Shown here in pieces: positions 25,867-33,055 of a DNA stretch of 64,000 nucleotides. Within the stretch, counting starts at the first letter, position 1; each line of letters begins with the position of its first letter. Origin of the DNA: Lachnospiraceae bacterium UBA7196 (lineage in GTDB: Bacteria > Bacillota > Clostridia > Lachnospirales > Lachnospiraceae); NCBI GenBank assembly GCA_002490835.1, contig DKUU01000007.1:89151-153150 (forward strand), in the 5' to 3' direction. The translations under genes and the position numbers were made by a program. The notes beneath the pieces were generated by a model. It did not search any database, had not been told where the DNA came from, and saw only the letters and a program-made list of their open reading frames with translations.

Positions 25867-25895
25867 TTGTGCCGTACACTATTTTATGTTATGCT
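25867..25895 (+). promoter_or_regulatory. Promoter of the holin-like toxin gene
   Basis: TTGTGC (25867-25872) and TATGCT (25890-25895) are spaced by 17 bases. The transcript would carry a leader of about 105 bases, which contains the hairpin AGTCC...GGGACT (about 25930-25949). Confidence 0.6.
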
Positions 25896-26008
25896 GATTA
25901 CATGGGTACTGCCATAACGGTAGGCGGCTAGTCCTTCTGCGGAGGGACTGTGACCCTCTGATTACATAGAACCTGCATGCAGGAATCTGGGAAAGGAGGG
26001 CATTGCCA

Positions 26009-26113
26009 ATGTTGACAATGGATGGTCTGATAGCGGTCATCAGCTTATGCCTGACAGCCTTCGGACTCGGATATGCAATAGGAAGCAGAGATAATAATAA
26101 GCCACAAAAATAG
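26009..26113 (+). CDS. Putative holin-like type I toxin
   Basis: Peptide of 34 residues beginning MLTMDGLIAVISLCLTAFG and ending in the polar tail RDNNKPQK. One membrane helix covers most of it, the pattern of the putative holin-like toxin family in Firmicutes, which damages the membrane when over-produced. GGAAAGGAGGG lies just upstream of the ATG. The stop codon lies inside the terminator stem. A divergent antisense promoter lies downstream, as expected for a type I system such as TxpA/RatA. It is too short for standard gene callers, and may be missed in annotations. Confidence 0.82.
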   Translation: MLTMDGLIAVISLCLTAFGLGYAIGSRDNNKPQK

Positions 26114-26192
26114 CCGCCCACAGTCTGGAAAACTTAGCGGCTATTTTGCAACTAATATTTCGGACTAGCCGTCTATCGGCAGTATCCTTATG
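26104..26192 (-). ncRNA. Antisense RNA antitoxin (RatA-like)
   Basis: On the minus strand a near-consensus promoter is present: TTGACA (26227-26222), a 17-base spacer and TAAAAT (26204-26199). Transcription would start near 26192 and run leftwards over the toxin 3' end. The stem 26147-26137 with 26117-26107, followed on the minus strand by TTTTTG, would terminate it near 26104. It would overlap the last few codons and the terminator of the toxin mRNA. No experimental evidence is available here. Confidence 0.6.
26107..26147 (+). terminator. Bidirectional terminator of the toxin cassette
   Basis: AAAATAGCCGC (26107-26117) pairs perfectly with GCGGCTATTTT (26137-26147), an 11-bp stem with T runs on both strands, so it can end the toxin mRNA and the antisense RNA. 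Confidence 0.8.
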
Positions 26193-26347
26193 TAAAATAT
26201 TTTAGCAGATAGACAGGAAATTGTCAATTGATGCGGAGTGTTTTGTTAAAGTGTGAAATTCTATTGTTATGAAATGAGAGAAAAACGCCACAAACTCGTT
26301 CATGCGCAAAAAGCGCGCAAAAATGGAGAAAATTATGGAGGATAACT

Positions 26348-27331
26348 ATGAAAAAGAGATTATACAGTATGATCTGTCTATGCTGTTTTGTTTCAATTCT
26401 GTTGTTTGCATGTGGAAAAAACGCAGATTTAATTGATATGAGTACCGTTGAAGGTGAAGAATATATGTCTATTATATGGGAAGATAGAACATATATCCCA
26501 TTTTGCGTCGTATCTAAAAATGATTGCGGAACACAGATCGGCTATCTAAATGGAGAAACGGATGACAAGGTATGTGAATACAAAGATTACGCATCAGACG
26601 AGTGGATCGCTAATTACCTTACAGCAGATGGCGGTGCAATCTTATTTAAAGAAGCAAAAGTCACTGATATTCCCGATGATCTTACCTCAGAATATGAGTG
26701 GAATTCTCCGGAAATAGTGAAATTGCATGCAAAATACCCGGAATACTTTGCGCTTGGAACTTTCAAGGGACTGGAGGTTTATGTCTGGCAAATGGCAGAG
26801 GGAGACAATCGTTTTGGACTGATGCAGGGAACAAACCGTGAGAAAACTTTGGAAGAGAAGATGGCATTAAAGGGTGCTGCAGCAGAGGAAATGGCCTTGA
26901 TTTTGTCTACCTTTGATATAGAAGACAGAGACATTTTTGTGATTCCGTGGCAGAATCCCATTTCCAGTTATATGGTCACGGATGATACGGTGAAAGATCC
27001 GGAATATATTGGCAATATACGAATGATGCTGGGACTGGACTTGGATGAAGAACAATTGCCTGAATCGGAAGAAGCGGATGCGATGTATGACAGAATCCCT
27101 ATGGTAAGAGTGAATGGTAAGTTATATTATGATACAGGGAAAGAAAGTACGGTTGAGGGACGTTGCGGCAATATGGACGGAGAAATAACGTCAACTGTCG
27201 ATGGAACTGAAATTCCAACGGAAGATAATCAATCTAATTTTGGAAGTGGATTTGGTTATCAGTATGGGGCAGACGATACAATAGAGGTTTATATGAATGA
27301 AAAGTGGGTTGTCTTTAAATACCGCCCATAG
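26348..27331 (+). CDS. Lipoprotein of unknown function
   Basis: Protein of 327 residues with a lipoprotein signal peptide ending LLFACG (Cys near 22). The mature part has no motif I recognise; it is acidic and beta-rich, with GNMDGEITSTVDGTEIPTED near 275-294. GGAGG precedes the ATG at 7 bases. A leader-like run CCACAAACTCG (26287-26297) lies upstream, also seen in the structured leader at 15512. The final codon and stop fall within a short sequence that duplicates the toxin terminator region (27322-27360), so the 3' end may have been altered by recombination. Confidence 0.75.
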   Translation: MKKRLYSMICLCCFVSILLFACGKNADLIDMSTVEGEEYMSIIWEDRTYIPFCVVSKNDCGTQIGYLNGETDDKVCEYKDYASDEWIANYLTADGGAILFKEAKVTDIPDDLTSEYEWNSPEIVKLHAKYPEYFALGTFKGLEVYVWQMAEGDNRFGLMQGTNREKTLEEKMALKGAAAEEMALILSTFDIEDRDIFVIPWQNPISSYMVTDDTVKDPEYIGNIRMMLGLDLDEEQLPESEEADAMYDRIPMVRVNGKLYYDTGKESTVEGRCGNMDGEITSTVDGTEIPTEDNQSNFGSGFGYQYGADDTIEVYMNEKWVVFKYRP

Positions 27332-27360
27332 TCTGAAAACTTAGTGGCTATTTTGCAACC
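27322..27360 (+). repeat. Partial copy of the toxin-cassette 3' region
   Basis: CCGCCCATAGTCTG and AAAACTTAGTGGCTATTTTG match 26114-26152 with a few changes. The left arm of the original hairpin is missing, so this copy cannot fold as a terminator. The lipoprotein gene stop codon lies inside it. Confidence 0.55.
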
Positions 27361-27497
27361 AGTGATAGAATCCGGCTTTGAAGGAAGCTTACGATTTGGG
27401 AGCATCCCTTAAATAATAAAAGAATATAATTTTCCCAAACTACACACAAAACACAAAAAAGTATGGTATGATGTCCCAAAAGTACGGAGGTATTTCC

Positions 27498-28169
27498 ATG
27501 CAGACGATTTTAATTGTGGAGGATGATCCGGATATTCAGGAACTGCTGCGGGAGTTTTTGAAGGAGGCCGGCTATGCGGTGACTTCCGCCAGTGACGGCA
27601 TGGAAGCAATGGATCTGTTTGCGAAAAAGAAGTACGACCTGATCCTGCTGGATATCATGCTTCCGAAGATTGACGGGTTCGGCGTCTGTGAACTGATACG
27701 GAAACAGTCTCAGGTGCCGATCATCATGCTTACCGCATTGGGCGGAGAGGAAGAACAGATCAGGGGATTGGATTTGCAGGTGGATGATTATATTACGAAG
27801 CCTTTTTCTGTTCCTATTTTGATCCGCAAAATTGCGGCTGTTCTGCGGCGCAGCAGTCAAAAACAGGAAGAAGGTCATAAGACCATTGCCTATCGGAATC
27901 TGTCACTGGATCTGGACAACTATACTGCCACGGTGGACGGAACCGCATATGAACTGACCCAGCGGGAATTTGAAGTATTGAGGGAGCTTTTGACCCATCA
28001 GGGGCGGATCATGACGAGGCAGAACCTGTTAGATAAGCTGTGGCGGTATGATTTTTATGGCGATGAGCGGGTAGTTGACACGCATATCAAGAATCTGCGC
28101 AAAAAGCTGGGCATTGCGTTTATCCAGACAGTCAGAGGGGTAGGGTATAAAATTGATAAGGAAAGTTAA
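27498..28169 (+). CDS. OmpR-family response regulator
   Basis: Regulator of 223 residues. Receiver domain with phosphoacceptor Asp52 (LILLDIML) and Lys near 101 (ITKPFS). A winged-helix DNA-binding domain follows (LTQREFEVLRELLTHQG...VVDTHIKNLRKKLG). ATG 27498 has GGAGG 7 bases upstream. The upstream promoter has an extended -10 (TGGTATGAT, 27464-27472) but no clear -35 box, as expected for an activated or autoregulated gene. Its 3' end overlaps the histidine kinase by 17 bases. Confidence 0.93.
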   Translation: MQTILIVEDDPDIQELLREFLKEAGYAVTSASDGMEAMDLFAKKKYDLILLDIMLPKIDGFGVCELIRKQSQVPIIMLTALGGEEEQIRGLDLQVDDYITKPFSVPILIRKIAAVLRRSSQKQEEGHKTIAYRNLSLDLDNYTATVDGTAYELTQREFEVLRELLTHQGRIMTRQNLLDKLWRYDFYGDERVVDTHIKNLRKKLGIAFIQTVRGVGYKIDKES

Positions 28170-29568
28170 GAGCAGTCTGTTCGCAAAGGTGTTTTGTATT
28201 ACGGCTCTTATGCTGCTGAGCGTCTCCTTATTGGTGTATGGGCTTTTGGCATGGCTGATGCCGAAGACTTATTCTGACAGGCTGAGTGCGGCATTGGACA
28301 GGCAGGTGGAAGCATTTCTTACGGAACTGGAACAAGTGCCTTTTTCCGAGAGCGGGGGTCTGTTCGATCAGTTTCAGCAGAATACGGATATTTATTCCGT
28401 GCAATTATATGATGGGAACGGACAGCAGGTGCCTCTGCCCACAAAAAAGGATGATGATGGATGGAACGGTATGATTGCGGCATTTACAGAGGATCCTTAT
28501 GAAAGCAGTTCCGTTTTGTCAGCCGATTATTATTTTTCTTTTTCCGACAGCAGCGCCCGTTATCTGCTGATCGTATCCGGAACAGCGGAGCAGGTGGCGC
28601 AGTTAAAGCAGGCGTTTTTACGTATCCTGCCATATCTTCTTTTGGCTGTAATTGCGGTTTCGCTCGCCGCATCATGGATTTATTCCCGTATGATCACGAA
28701 ACCGGTATTGGAGATCAGCCGCATATCGGAAGAGATGTCAGGGCTGCATTTGGAGTGGCAGCTTGACGGACACAGGACGGATGAGCTGGGAACATTGGAG
28801 AAAAGTCTGAATGCCTTATCTCATCATTTATCTGCCGCATTGTCTGAATTGCAGGATGCTAATAAGAAACTGGAAGACGATATCGAGCGAGAAAAGAAGC
28901 TGGAGCAGGCAAGGACGGATTTCTTTTCGGCCGTATCTCATGAATTAAAAACCCCTGTCACAGTCATCAAAGGCCAGTTAGAGGGAATGCTGTTAGGTAT
29001 CGGGGCTTATCAGGATCACGAAAAATACCTTGCCAGATCGCTGGAGGTTGCTAATACACTGGAGACGATGGTGCAGGAGATTCTGACCATATCCAGTCTG
29101 GACGCCGCGGGAGCAGACTTAAAAAAAGAGGATTTTGACTGTGTGAAGGTGATCCGATGTTATTTGAGGGAAACGGAAGACTTCATAGCGGAGAAGGATT
29201 TACAGATAAGCCTTGACCTGCCGGCTTCTATTTTGATTCATGGGAACAGGATGCTGATGGAAAAGGTATTTTCGAATCTGATCGGAAACGCAGTCAAGTA
29301 TTCTCCGTTTGGGGCAGCCGTCCGAATCGGCGGACATAGGGAAGGGGAGCAATGGGCCTTTTCCGTGGAAAATACGGGGACGCAGATACCGGAAGAAAGC
29401 ATTCCGAAACTGTTTGATGCCTTTTACCGTGTGGATCAGTCAAGGAGCAGGGAAACAGGCGGAAGCGGGCTGGGGCTGTATGTCACGCAGAGGATACTGC
29501 GGCAGCATGGAAGTGAATGCGTGGCCCGCAATACGGACTGCGGGGTCTGCTTTTCTTTCAAAATTTGA
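28153..29568 (+). CDS. HAMP-domain sensor histidine kinase
   Basis: Kinase of 471 residues. Two membrane helices (about 10-32 and 155-178) bracket an extracellular sensor of about 120 residues. HAMP domain follows, then the H box FFSAVSHELKTPVTVIKGQL with the phosphorylated His, and the ATPase motifs NLIGNAVKYSP and GGSGLGLYV. It starts at TTG 28153 inside the response regulator gene. With the OmpR-like regulator it forms a classic two-component system; the target is probably the lipoprotein at 29703, which has a repeat array in its promoter. A terminator follows. Confidence 0.92.
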   Translation: MIRKVKSSLFAKVFCITALMLLSVSLLVYGLLAWLMPKTYSDRLSAALDRQVEAFLTELEQVPFSESGGLFDQFQQNTDIYSVQLYDGNGQQVPLPTKKDDDGWNGMIAAFTEDPYESSSVLSADYYFSFSDSSARYLLIVSGTAEQVAQLKQAFLRILPYLLLAVIAVSLAASWIYSRMITKPVLEISRISEEMSGLHLEWQLDGHRTDELGTLEKSLNALSHHLSAALSELQDANKKLEDDIEREKKLEQARTDFFSAVSHELKTPVTVIKGQLEGMLLGIGAYQDHEKYLARSLEVANTLETMVQEILTISSLDAAGADLKKEDFDCVKVIRCYLRETEDFIAEKDLQISLDLPASILIHGNRMLMEKVFSNLIGNAVKYSPFGAAVRIGGHREGEQWAFSVENTGTQIPEESIPKLFDAFYRVDQSRSRETGGSGLGLYVTQRILRQHGSECVARNTDCGVCFSFKI

Positions 29569-29578
29569 TCGTTACCTC

Positions 29579-29614
29579 AAAAGGCAGCGGGCAATCAGCC
29601 TGCTGCTTTTCAGC
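29579..29614 (+). terminator. Terminator after the OmpR/histidine kinase operon
   Basis: AAAAGGCAGC (29579-29588) pairs with GCTGCTTTT (29602-29610) with one bulge. A short T tract follows. Confidence 0.6.
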
Positions 29615-29621
29615 TACATAT

Positions 29622-29668
29622 AAATCACACATAAATCACAAAAATATCACAAAATAGTCTGCTATGCT
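29622..29668 (+). promoter_or_regulatory. Triple ATCAC repeat and -10 box before the lipoprotein gene
   Basis: ATCAC occurs at 29624, 29635 and 29646, each 11 bases apart, one helical turn. A TATGCT -10 box lies at 29663-29668 and the -35 position overlaps the last repeat with no consensus. This is the layout of an OmpR-type activator binding tandem sites, and the neighbouring operon encodes one. Confidence 0.5.
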
Positions 29669-29702
29669 GTAAGTATATTCAGAGAAAGGAAGGGCTTATC
29701 TT

Positions 29703-30527
29703 ATGAAAACAAAACTTGTTTTTTGCGGTTTCAGTGCATTGCTTATGGCAGGCTGTATCGGATGTGGTACTGCGGCGGCTTTGTCGGGCGAAAATGTGGC
29801 ACTGACAGAAGAATCGGCGCAGGCAGTAAACGAATCATCCCCTGTCCTTGCAGCCTATGCAGAGGATGGCAGGGACTTGAAAGCAGAGGAGGAGAATCAT
29901 GATGTAGAGCAGTTCAAAGTCTATGAGCAGTTTGGTATGGTCTATGATGCAGACAAAAAGGAACTGTATTATAACGGAAAGGAAGTAAGGTGGTTTGAGG
30001 ACTATTACCCGTTAGAGGACGGTTTACGGGCCGGTCAGGATTATTTTAATGAAAATGGCGTCGTTGATGTGTATGCAGTTCGTGATCTTGGCAGTTTTGT
30101 ACGGGCCGCCGACGGTTCATTTGACCCAAGCGGGAAGCTGACAGGTTTGGAGGAATTTTCGGAAGCAGAATTTGCTGCCCGCGATATCGAGGCGATCAAA
30201 AATCCGCTCCCCAATGTTGCCCTAACCGGTGATCCGCCCTCTGCAAAAGAACTGGAAGAAAGAGCAAAAGAGTATGAGGCATTTGGCGTCACGTATGACG
30301 TGAAAAATGACCAGTGGTATTTTAATGGCGAAAAAGTCCGCTATTTTCGGGATATTTTAATCTCTAACGGGGAAAGTCTGGGAGGCGGGAAGTTTCACGG
30401 CGCAATGCGCACCCTTGGAAATGGGAACGGTACGGTGGACATTTATACGGTCCGTGATTATCAAAACTTAAATGATTTTGGATATGGAACGCTGACGGGT
30501 ATCGAAAAGTACAGTCAGGCAGAATAA
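29703..30527 (+). CDS. Lipoprotein with two tandem repeat domains, unknown function
   Basis: Lipoprotein of 274 residues; the signal peptide ends GCIGCG. The mature protein holds two related units. The first (about 75-160) has QFGMVYDADKKELYYNGKEV and VDVYAVRDLGS; the second (about 195-270) has AFGVTYDVKNDQWYFNGEKV and VDIYTVRDYQN. I do not recognise the fold. It sits right after an OmpR/kinase operon and its promoter has three ATCAC repeats, so it is a likely target of that system. Its next gene is a VanY-type carboxypeptidase, which suggests a cell-wall role, but this is inference from position. Confidence 0.78.
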   Translation: MKTKLVFCGFSALLMAGCIGCGTAAALSGENVALTEESAQAVNESSPVLAAYAEDGRDLKAEEENHDVEQFKVYEQFGMVYDADKKELYYNGKEVRWFEDYYPLEDGLRAGQDYFNENGVVDVYAVRDLGSFVRAADGSFDPSGKLTGLEEFSEAEFAARDIEAIKNPLPNVALTGDPPSAKELEERAKEYEAFGVTYDVKNDQWYFNGEKVRYFRDILISNGESLGGGKFHGAMRTLGNGNGTVDIYTVRDYQNLNDFGYGTLTGIEKYSQAE

Positions 30528-30549
30528 TTCATTTTTTTGCATCCATTTG

Positions 30550-30604
30550 CCCCTGTGATTCGTTATAAATAATAGCAGTCTGTTAAAAAAACGAGACACA
30601 GGGG
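30550..30604 (+). promoter_or_regulatory. Inverted repeat that covers the ribosome binding site of the VanY gene
   Basis: CCCCTGTG (30550-30557) is complementary to CACAGGGG (30597-30604), and the second arm contains the AGGGG ribosome binding site. Pairing across a 39-base loop would hide the start region. Confidence 0.4.
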
Positions 30605-30610
30605 ATGAAA

Positions 30611-31321
30611 ATGGCAAAAGAGCGACCTTCCAAGGAAAAAAGAAAATACCGTAAAGTGATCCTAACCCTGCTTTTGGTGTGGCTTGCAGTAGGCGTAATC
30701 CAAAACAGCGGTTCTATTTTCGATTCTATTATGGAGCAAACCGGTGCGGACGCGGCTTTCCATCGCATTCCCGCCCCGGAAGAGTGGAATCTGCTCGTTG
30801 TCAATCGTTGGAACGAGATACCGGAGGATTACGAGGTAACGCTGACCGAGCTGGAAAATGGGGAGAAGGTGGACAGCAGGATCTATCCCGACTTGCAGGA
30901 AATGTTTGATCAGATGCGGGAAGAAGGACTCTATCCTTTTGTGCGGGAAGGGTATCGGACGGCAAAAGAGCAGGAAGAAATATTCAATGATAAAGTATTT
31001 GCTTACAGGAAAGAAGGGTATTTAAAGGGAAAAGCGGAACGATTGGCAAAAGAGTGGGTGGCGCTGCCTGGGACAAGCGAGCATCAGCTCGGTTTGGCGG
31101 TCGATATCAACGCCGACAAGGAACATTCCGAGAATGAGGAAGTATACGCGTGGCTTGCCGAAAATGCGTACCAATACGGCTTTATCCTGCGCTATCCGCA
31201 GGGAAAGGAGGATGTCACGGGAACGGCATATGAGCCGTGGCATTACCGGTATGTGGGAAAAGAGGCGGCGAAAGAGATCTTTGACCGCCGGATATGCCTT
31301 GAGGAGTATTTGAGGGAATGA
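30611..31321 (+). CDS. D-alanyl-D-alanine carboxypeptidase (VanY/M15B family)
   Basis: Zinc peptidase of 236 residues that trims the terminal D-Ala from peptidoglycan stem peptides. A membrane helix lies near 16-33, so it is likely anchored outside the membrane. The zinc and catalytic residues are in PGTSEHQLGLAVDINAD (about 152-168) and the WHYRYVG near 206. ATG 30611 is chosen because AGGGG lies 6 bases upstream; ATG 30605 would leave no gap. It follows the lipoprotein gene. Its 3' end is 5 bases from the end of a convergent HxlR gene. It may confer envelope-stress tolerance, but a vancomycin-resistance role is not implied. Confidence 0.88.
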   Translation: MAKERPSKEKRKYRKVILTLLLVWLAVGVIQNSGSIFDSIMEQTGADAAFHRIPAPEEWNLLVVNRWNEIPEDYEVTLTELENGEKVDSRIYPDLQEMFDQMREEGLYPFVREGYRTAKEQEEIFNDKVFAYRKEGYLKGKAERLAKEWVALPGTSEHQLGLAVDINADKEHSENEEVYAWLAENAYQYGFILRYPQGKEDVTGTAYEPWHYRYVGKEAAKEIFDRRICLEEYLRE

Positions 31322-31326
31322 TATTG

Positions 31327-31692
31327 CTATTTCTGATAAGGATTTTGCCAGTCCGGACAGAGATAAGTTTCGCTCCACGACATCATCGTCTGTAAAACAG
31401 GGATGAAACTTTCCCCTAATGAGGTCAGGGAATATTCCACTTTCGGCGGAATTTCCCCGTAAACCTCGCGGTGGAGGAAGCCGTCGCGCTCCAGTTCCCG
31501 AAGCTGCTTGGTGAGCGTGGACTGTGTGATCCCGTCCAGACGGCGCAGCAGTTCTCCGAACCGCTGGACCTTGTAAAAGGACACATACCACAAGATCAAA
31601 ATCTTCCATTTGCCGCTGATCACGGACTGGAGTCTTGCCATAGGGACGCAGCGGGCAAGCGTTTCTTCGCTGGTGAATTTATTCTCGCTCAT
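31327..31692 (-). CDS. HxlR-family transcriptional regulator
   Basis: Small regulator of 121 residues on the minus strand, one of the few minus-strand genes here. The winged helix shows VISGKWKILILWYV and FGELLRRLDGITQSTLTKQLRELE, typical of HxlR. A Cys near residue 15 (LARCVPM) is in the position used for redox or aldehyde sensing in several relatives. It converges on the VanY gene with only 5 bases between the ends. Its divergent neighbour on the right is a small structured transcript, not a metabolic gene, so its targets are unclear. Confidence 0.9.
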   Translation of the reverse strand: MSENKFTSEETLARCVPMARLQSVISGKWKILILWYVSFYKVQRFGELLRRLDGITQSTLTKQLRELERDGFLHREVYGEIPPKVEYSLTSLGESFIPVLQTMMSWSETYLCPDWQNPYQK

Positions 31693-31799
31693 TTGGATTC
31701 CTCATATCTGTAACTTATTTTTTGGGGTTATTTATGTCAGATTCTATCGTCAATCTTAAACGAAGGATTCAATTATGTCAAAAGTACCCAAAATGAAGC

Positions 31800-31900
31800 T
31801 TGAAGAAGGGGTATGCATAAGATATAATGAAATCATGCAGGGAGAGATACCCGCTCAAGGGAATTGCGCACCGGTAATCACAAGACTGCCGGTGCGTTTT
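31800..31900 (+). ncRNA. Candidate small RNA or leader with promoter and terminator
   Basis: TTGAAG (31800-31805), a 17-base spacer and TATAAT (31823-31828) form a good promoter. About 40 bases after the predicted start, CGCACCGG (31867-31874) pairs with CCGGTGCG (31889-31896) and a TTTT follows. The resulting transcript would be about 65 bases. It could be a free small RNA or an attenuating leader for the small ORF at 31928. I do not recognise a riboswitch class in it. Confidence 0.5.
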
Positions 31901-31927
31901 ATCATTTAGGGGGAAGGAGGTGAATGA

Positions 31928-32014
31928 TTGAACGCTATGAATTTCTTGTCTGCGTATGAGAATACCGTTAAAATATTTCTGAGCATCATTGACAGTGAGG
32001 TATATTTCCGTTAA
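31928..32014 (+). CDS. Small ORF encoding a 28-residue peptide
   Basis: TTG 31928 opens a frame beginning MNAMNFLSAYENTVKIF and ending at TAA 32014. GGAGG lies 7 bases upstream, which is a very strong site. The peptide is weakly amphipathic. Downstream the sequence folds into CAGTG-GTAT-CACTG, GGTC-AAAA-GACC and the terminator at 32083, an arrangement like small toxin or leader mRNAs. No family is recognised. The clear ribosome binding site is the main evidence for translation. Confidence 0.45.
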   Translation: MNAMNFLSAYENTVKIFLSIIDSEVYFR

Positions 32015-32033
32015 TATTAGTATATAAATAAGT

Positions 32034-32107
32034 CAGTGGTATCACTGATTGGGCTGGTCAAAAGACCCTGGTCCACCGAAAGGCGGGGAATTTCCCCGCT
32101 TTTTTTG
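32034..32107 (+). terminator. Hairpins and terminator of the small transcript
   Basis: CAGTG/CACTG (32034-32047) and GGTC/GACC (32056-32067) are short hairpins. GCGGGGAA...TTCCCCGC (32083-32099) with a T tract to 32107 is a strong terminator. Confidence 0.75.
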
Positions 32108-32138
32108 TTAGAAAAATCCGGGATGAAGGGAATAATCT

Positions 32139-32819
32139 ATGGCTGAAAAGATTTTAAGTGTTTTTATAGATGAATCGGGCGATTTTGGGCCATATGATTC
32201 TCATGCGCCATATTATTTGGTTGCGATGGTCTTACATAATCAGGATATTGATATTAGCAAAAATATTGATGAATTGGAGAGTCATTTGACAAACATTGGA
32301 TATAAACAGCACGCCATCCATACGGGACCATTGATCCGAAGGGAATCCGTCTATGCCAATGACCTTATGGAAGAACGCAAAAGGCTTTTTAACGCATTAT
32401 TTCATTTTACCCGTAAATTGGAGTTACATTATGTTTGTGCCAAAATAAGGAAAGATGAATGCCCGGATGTAATTACGTTAACAGCAAGAATATCAAAAGC
32501 GATTGCAGGAATACTTAAGGAATATCAAAATTTTTGGGAGCAGTTTGACCGAATTATAATCTATTATGATAATGGTCAGATTGAACTCACCAAAATTCTG
32601 ATTTCGGTTTTTAGTACTCTTTATGCCCATGTAGAGTTCAGAAAAGTGAAGCCTGTAGATTATAAATTGTTTCAGGCGGCTGATATGATTTGTACGATGG
32701 AATTACTTGCAGAAAAAGCAGAGTCCAATTCATTTTCAAGGTCTGAGCAGGAATTCTTTTGTTCCGTACGTGACTTTAGAAAGAATTATCTTAAGCCGTT
32801 ATTGAAGAAGCGTTTATAG
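32139..32819 (+). CDS. DUF3800 domain protein
   Basis: Protein of 226 residues. The start SVFIDESGDFGPYD (acidic and Ser-rich) and the later DYKLFQAADMICTMEL near 183-198 are the DUF3800 hallmarks, which form a RNase H-like fold. No biochemical role is established for the family, though members often lie near defence and mobile elements. It is AT-rich. It follows a small transcript terminator and has its own start site (GAAGGG upstream). It is not adjacent to a recognised defence gene here. Confidence 0.82.
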   Translation: MAEKILSVFIDESGDFGPYDSHAPYYLVAMVLHNQDIDISKNIDELESHLTNIGYKQHAIHTGPLIRRESVYANDLMEERKRLFNALFHFTRKLELHYVCAKIRKDECPDVITLTARISKAIAGILKEYQNFWEQFDRIIIYYDNGQIELTKILISVFSTLYAHVEFRKVKPVDYKLFQAADMICTMELLAEKAESNSFSRSEQEFFCSVRDFRKNYLKPLLKKRL

Positions 32820-32964
32820 GAAGCAGATGTACCAGAATGGAAAAGGATATGGAGAATGCGTTGGCTTGCAAGAGAGCAGTTTGTCGATAGATTTCTGCTT
32901 TTAAATTTTATTGTAGATGCATAGGAAGTTGGACACTTGCAGGCATTCTACAAAATAAAAGGGC

Positions 32965-33014
32965 TTGACGAATCCGTAAATCCATTGTACGATACAAACA
33001 TACCGTTGGTATGT
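32965..33014 (+). promoter_or_regulatory. Promoter and operator of the TetR/MFS regulator gene
   Basis: TTGACG (32965-32970) and TACGAT (32988-32993) are spaced by 17 bases. The inverted repeat ACATACC-GTT-GGTATGT (32998-33014) lies over the transcript start. A very similar 17-base site precedes the MFS gene, so the TetR protein likely represses both. Confidence 0.75.
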
Positions 33015-33055
33015 AAAAAGCAGATTGTTTTGCAATTAACGTAGGAGGGATAACT

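Larger units (their letters stand above)
25918..26178. repeat. Inverted repeats flanking the toxin cassette
   Basis: A 17-base sequence at 25918-25934 (ending GGCGGCTAGTCC) and its near complement at 26162-26178 (starting GGACTAGCCGTC) differ at two sites, both of which would still pair as G-U in RNA. They bracket the toxin gene. The right-hand version recurs at 63442-63459 with one difference. They could be element ends or an RNA long-range pairing. Confidence 0.5.
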
